Assembly (NCBI GenBank): GCA_040081465.1
Contig: JBEBGL010000015.1
Coordinates: forward strand, 1 to 54,707
Direction: 5' to 3'
Length of the DNA stretch: 54,707 nt
From: UBA668 sp040081465
GTDB taxonomy: Bacteria; Actinomycetota; Acidimicrobiia; Acidimicrobiales; Ilumatobacteraceae
The position numbers and the translations under genes are program-made. Position 1 is the stretch's first letter, and every line of letters starts with the position of its first letter. Positions 51,647-54,707 of this stretch are shown piece after piece. The notes below the pieces were generated by a model. The model was given only the letters and a program-made list of their open reading frames with translations. It was not told where the DNA came from and ran no database searches.

Positions 51647-51983
51647 CCGACGCGTCGCGATCGCAGCGTCGTTCGACGTTGCAGCGATCGTTCTCTTCGT
51701 TGCTATCGGTCGTCGAAGCCATGACGAGGGAAACGGCGTGCAAGGAATTCTGCGTGTCGCGGCACCCTTCCTGATCGGCCTTGCAGTCGGCTGGTTGGTC
51801 GCACGCGCGTGGAAGGCACCAACCAAATTGACGACCGGATTGATCATCTGGCCGATCACCGTTGCTGTCGGCATGGCGGTGCGGCGCGGCGTGTTCAGCG
51901 ACGGCACGGCGCTGGCATTCATAATCGTCGCGACCATCTTCACCGGCGCCCTATTGGTCGGCTGGCGAGCGCTCTACCGCTAG
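51639..51983 (+). CDS. DUF3054 membrane protein
   Basis: A 114-aa protein with three to four helices (RVAIAASFDVAAIVLFVAIG; FLIGLAVGWLVARAW; GLIIWPITVAVGMAVRRGVF; ALAFIIVATIFTGALLVGW). These segments match DUF3054, common in actinobacteria and of unknown function. ATG 51639 chosen; the frame is open from 51570 within the flavin reductase gene. Confidence 0.88.
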   Translation: MNNRRVAIAASFDVAAIVLFVAIGRRSHDEGNGVQGILRVAAPFLIGLAVGWLVARAWKAPTKLTTGLIIWPITVAVGMAVRRGVFSDGTALAFIIVATIFTGALLVGWRALYR

Positions 51984-52014
51984 CCGAGTAGGGACTTTTG
52001 GCCCTACTTACCCC
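51975..52014 (+). promoter_or_regulatory. DosR-box-like regulatory element, copy 1
   Basis: Perfect inverted repeat agtaggg (51987-51993) and cccta ct (52002-52008) around acttttgg, giving a GGGAC-like palindrome. It is preceded by taccgctagc (51975-51984) at 6 nt and followed by cccc. It lies 40 nt before the EAL-REC-LuxR gene. The core resembles the DosR/DevR box (GGGACT-type). Confidence 0.6.
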
Positions 52015-52055
52015 AGGTCGGGAGCGCCGACACTGAGCTGGAAAGGACAGCTCCA

Positions 52056-53636
52056 ATGGTCGAGCGCAGCTCTGGGCCCGGTGAGCGTGGCGACCCGCTG
52101 AGGTTCGGGGCCCACGACACGCTGCGGCGCGCGCTGATGCGGGACGAGTTTCGCCTCGTCTACCAGCCGATGATGTCACTCACTACAAACAGAATTATTG
52201 CCGTCGAGGCGCTGCTGCGGTGGGAGCGGCCCAACGTCGGAATAGTCATGCCCGACGAATTCATCCCCGCCGCGGAGCTCAACGGAGACATAGTCCCAAT
52301 CGGAGAGTGGGTATTACGAGAGTCGCTCCGCCAACTCGGCATTTGGCACCGAAAGGTCCCGCGAACTTCAATGAGAGTCGCCGTGAATCTGTCGGCGCGC
52401 CAGTTCCAGAGCGGGCTGGTCAACACCGTTCGCGACTCGCTCGGCGAAGCCAGCATCCATCCGAACAACCTTTGTTTGGAGGTGACCGAGACGACACTGA
52501 TGACCGACATCGAATCCACCGTTGCGACTCTCAACGAGTTGAAAGGGCTCGGCATCAGAATTGTCCTCGATGACTTCGGCACCGGCTACTCGTCGTTGGA
52601 GTATCTGCACCGCATGCCGATCGACCAAGTCAAGATCGACCGGTCGTTCGTGGCGGGGTTGGGAGTCAACACCGTCACCAGCGCGATCGTGAGCGCGATC
52701 GTCAGGCTGGCTCAAACGACGAGTCTCGAAACAGTCGCCGAGGGAGTCGAGACGCGTGAACAACTCGAACGCCTGAGATCAATGGGCTGCGACCTCGCGC
52801 AGGGGTACTTGATTTCTCGGCCTATCGCATCGCACGCAATCGACGACTTGCTGGTCGCACAGGCAGTCGGTCGTAACCTTCCTCACCTGGATGGCATCGC
52901 CACGCACCACGACCACGCACGATGGGCAACCAGCAGCGTCCTCATTATTGACGAAGAGTCCGACGTCAGATTGTTGGCCCGAATGGGGCTGACTGAAACC
53001 GGTTTCCGGGTCGAAGAAGCCTCAAGCGGTGCCGCCGGGCTCGCCATGGCTCATCAATCACTGCCTAGCTGCGTAGTAGTCGACATCAGTACACCCACGA
53101 TGGACGGCGCGAAGGTTTGTCGCGAAATCCGCTCGGCACCGGACACCAAGGACTGCACCGTCGTGGTACTCACCAGTCACGACGACATCACAGCCATCGA
53201 CCCTTGCCTGGGTTGTGCTGACGACTACATCCTGAAGCCTTTTGCGCCTCGCGACTTGGCGATACGTGTTCGTGCTGCGATTAGTCGGCGACGACAGCTA
53301 CTCCAAACAATGGACCCTCACGTCGACCGCGCGCTCCTCAATGTCCTCCAGAAGGTTCGAGACCAACAGACAGAAGACTCCGAGCTCGCTGAGGATGACC
53401 ACCTCTCCACTCGACAGATCGAGATCCTGAGGCGAGTCCTAGGAGGCGAACGCGTGGCCGATGTAGCTCACGATCTGTCACTCAGTCAAAGCACCGTGCG
53501 CAATCATCTAAGCGCGATCTATCACCGGTTCGGTGTCCATTCACACGCCGAATTGCGCAGCATGCTCCGGCAACGTGCCGCAACTTCCACCAAGTCGGCG
53601 GCCGCAACGTCGGCGAGGGCGCGCATCAGCGCCTGA
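52056..53636 (+). CDS. c-di-GMP phosphodiesterase fused to receiver and LuxR-type HTH domains
   Basis: A 526-aa cytoplasmic regulator. EAL domain (about 18-265) with catalytic set E51 (EALLRW), N111 (NLSARQF), E142 (EVTE), D172/D173 (DDFGTGYSSL), K193, E229 (AEGVET) and Q249: predicted active phosphodiesterase. Receiver domain (about 293-412) with acidic pocket IDEESD, phosphorylation site D343 and K394. NarL/LuxR HTH (about 449-505, LSTRQIEILRRVLGG, then STVRNHLSAIYHRFG). Domain order EAL-REC-HTH is rare; a phosphorelay and DNA binding are coupled to c-di-GMP breakdown. Flanked by two similar DNA elements, suggesting autoregulation. Start ATG with GGA upstream. Confidence 0.88.
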   Translation: MVERSSGPGERGDPLRFGAHDTLRRALMRDEFRLVYQPMMSLTTNRIIAVEALLRWERPNVGIVMPDEFIPAAELNGDIVPIGEWVLRESLRQLGIWHRKVPRTSMRVAVNLSARQFQSGLVNTVRDSLGEASIHPNNLCLEVTETTLMTDIESTVATLNELKGLGIRIVLDDFGTGYSSLEYLHRMPIDQVKIDRSFVAGLGVNTVTSAIVSAIVRLAQTTSLETVAEGVETREQLERLRSMGCDLAQGYLISRPIASHAIDDLLVAQAVGRNLPHLDGIATHHDHARWATSSVLIIDEESDVRLLARMGLTETGFRVEEASSGAAGLAMAHQSLPSCVVVDISTPTMDGAKVCREIRSAPDTKDCTVVVLTSHDDITAIDPCLGCADDYILKPFAPRDLAIRVRAAISRRRQLLQTMDPHVDRALLNVLQKVRDQQTEDSELAEDDHLSTRQIEILRRVLGGERVADVAHDLSLSQSTVRNHLSAIYHRFGVHSHAELRSMLRQRAATSTKSAAATSARARISA

Positions 53637-53642
53637 ACGCTT

Positions 53643-53683
53643 TACCGCTAGCAAGATGGGGTCTTTCGGCCCTGAGCAACCCC
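53643..53683 (+). promoter_or_regulatory. DosR-box-like regulatory element, copy 2
   Basis: taccgctagc (53643-53652), 6 nt, then gggtctttcggccct (53659-53673) and, 6 nt further, cccc (53680-53683). 13 of 15 core bases and the 10-base flank equal copy 1 with the same spacing. It lies 38 nt before the SQR-like gene. Confidence 0.6.
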
Positions 53684-53720
53684 GCGCCAGCTAGCGAGAA
53701 TGAGGCCGAAAGGAAGCCTC

Positions 53721-54707
53721 ATGACCAAGCGCATCGTCATTCTCGGCGGTGGTACTGGAGGCACCTTGTGTGCCAACCGGCTACACCGCTACTACAAGTT
53801 TCATCGGGCCGACGACCAACGGGTTGAGATCGTGGTTGTCGACCAGGACAACCACCACGTGTACCAACCAGCACTTCTGTTTGTGCCGTTCGGGTTGGCC
53901 CACCGACAGGAGTTCGTAAGGCCCCGAGTCGCGCAACTGCACAACGACATCGAGTTCATTGAAGACACCATCAACCGCGTCGACCTTGACCGCGACACGG
54001 TTGTGTTGGATAGCGAACGAGAACTCGCCTACGACGCGCTGATCATCGCTACCGGAGCCACGCTCGCCATCGATGAAACACCCGGCCTCGCAGGACCTGG
54101 TTGGAACGAGAACGTATTCACCTTCTACGACCTCGCTGGAGCGACCGCACTGGAATCGGCGCTCGATTCGTTCGAAGGTGGCAAGTTGCTAGTCAACGTG
54201 ATCGACATGCCGATCAAATGCCCCGTCGCTCCCCTCGAGTTCTGCTTCCTCGCCGACTGGTTCTTCACCGAGCGCGGCATCCGCGACAAGGTCGACATCA
54301 CCTACGCGACACCACTTGATGGCGCATTCACCAAGCCGGTGGCGTCATCGACACTTGCGGGCTTGCTCGCCGAGAAGGGTGTCAACTTGGTCACCGAGTT
54401 CAACACCGGCGAAGTCGTTGGCAAAGACGCCAACGGTGGAGGCCACTTGGTCGGCTACGACGGTCGCGAGATTCCGTTCGACTTGGCCGTCGTGGTCCCC
54501 TTGCACAGCGGCGCCGAATACGTCGGACGCAGCATCGGCCTTGGTGACGAACTCAACTTTGTGCCCACCGACCTGCACACGATGCAGTCGACCGCAAAGC
54601 GGAACGTCTTCGCGATCGGCGACGCCAGCAACGTGCCGATCTCGAAGGCTGGGTCGGTGACTCACTTCGAAGGCGAGGCGATCGTTGGCAACATCGTTCG
54701 CTACCTC
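53721..54707 (+). CDS. sulfide:quinone oxidoreductase-like FAD protein, partial
   Basis: 329 residues to the window edge, in frame to the end. FAD-binding ILGGGTGGTLCANRL (Rossmann GxGxxG), LIIATGA, a KCPVAPLEFCFLAD segment with the cysteine typical of SQR near 160, and AIGDASN before the end. It may oxidise sulfide to polysulfide at the membrane, passing electrons to quinone; other type II NADH dehydrogenase-like roles remain possible since the C-terminus is missing. Ribosome site aggaag upstream of ATG 53721. Confidence 0.85.
   Translation, partial: MTKRIVILGGGTGGTLCANRLHRYYKFHRADDQRVEIVVVDQDNHHVYQPALLFVPFGLAHRQEFVRPRVAQLHNDIEFIEDTINRVDLDRDTVVLDSERELAYDALIIATGATLAIDETPGLAGPGWNENVFTFYDLAGATALESALDSFEGGKLLVNVIDMPIKCPVAPLEFCFLADWFFTERGIRDKVDITYATPLDGAFTKPVASSTLAGLLAEKGVNLVTEFNTGEVVGKDANGGGHLVGYDGREIPFDLAVVVPLHSGAEYVGRSIGLGDELNFVPTDLHTMQSTAKRNVFAIGDASNVPISKAGSVTHFEGEAIVGNIVRYL

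Overview
The window looks like a high-GC actinobacterium, most probably an uncultured or aquatic member of the Acidimicrobiia (Ilumatobacter-like). This is inferred from gene content: mycothiol-dependent maleylpyruvate-isomerase-type proteins, actinobacterial IlvG-like and LpqN-like proteins, many lipoproteins with Thr-rich linkers, frequent GTG starts and 4-nt ATGA/GTGA overlaps. No taxonomic marker gene is present. I saw no tRNA, rRNA, insertion sequence, prophage or CRISPR array, and the window reads as dense chromosomal backbone.

Left part (1-20 kb): a truncated TldD, an IlvG-like ThDP enzyme, dxs, a divergent pair of unknown genes (LpqN-like protein and a Gly-zipper/fibronectin membrane protein), hisN plus a D-aminoacylase-type amidohydrolase, a four-gene copper-delivery operon (PCuAC, TlpA, SCO1 and a cupredoxin-like lipoprotein), a dimethylformamidase-like protein, a Cys/Met-metabolism PLP enzyme, an ECF sigma factor coupled to a LysM/LytR_C membrane protein, and an NfuA-like protein.

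Middle part (20-38 kb): a DUF3048 lipoprotein, two transporters, then a TPP riboswitch controlling thiamine pyrophosphokinase and a thiBPQ thiamine ABC transporter. Next come a WXG-like small protein with a 607-aa partner of unknown function, a CopC-CopD fusion, gnd-zwf (oxidative pentose phosphate pathway), and a cobalamin ABC transporter under a cobalamin riboswitch with an unusually clean Shine-Dalgarno switch, divergent from cobO.

Right part (38-54.7 kb): a VapBC toxin-antitoxin pair, two aminotransferases, a PAC2 protein with a Rieske oxygenase, and the ilvBNC operon. The operon has an attenuator whose 15-aa leader peptide (MRAQIATPTILVVLM) is rich in Ile, Leu and Val codons. Co-transcribed with ilvC is the most interesting gene of the window: a two-domain AhpD/carboxymuconolactone-decarboxylase-like protein interrupted by one in-frame TGA exactly at the resolving position of the CxxC-xxx-H active site (C-F-F-TGA-T-T-S-H). 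A hairpin with a bulged A and a GU-containing loop lies at the distance expected of a bacterial SECIS, so this is a strong selenoprotein candidate. The window ends with inositol-phosphate synthase, folate and flavin genes, an EAL-REC-LuxR fusion protein flanked by two copies of a DosR-box-like element, and a truncated sulfide:quinone-reductase-like gene placed behind the second copy.
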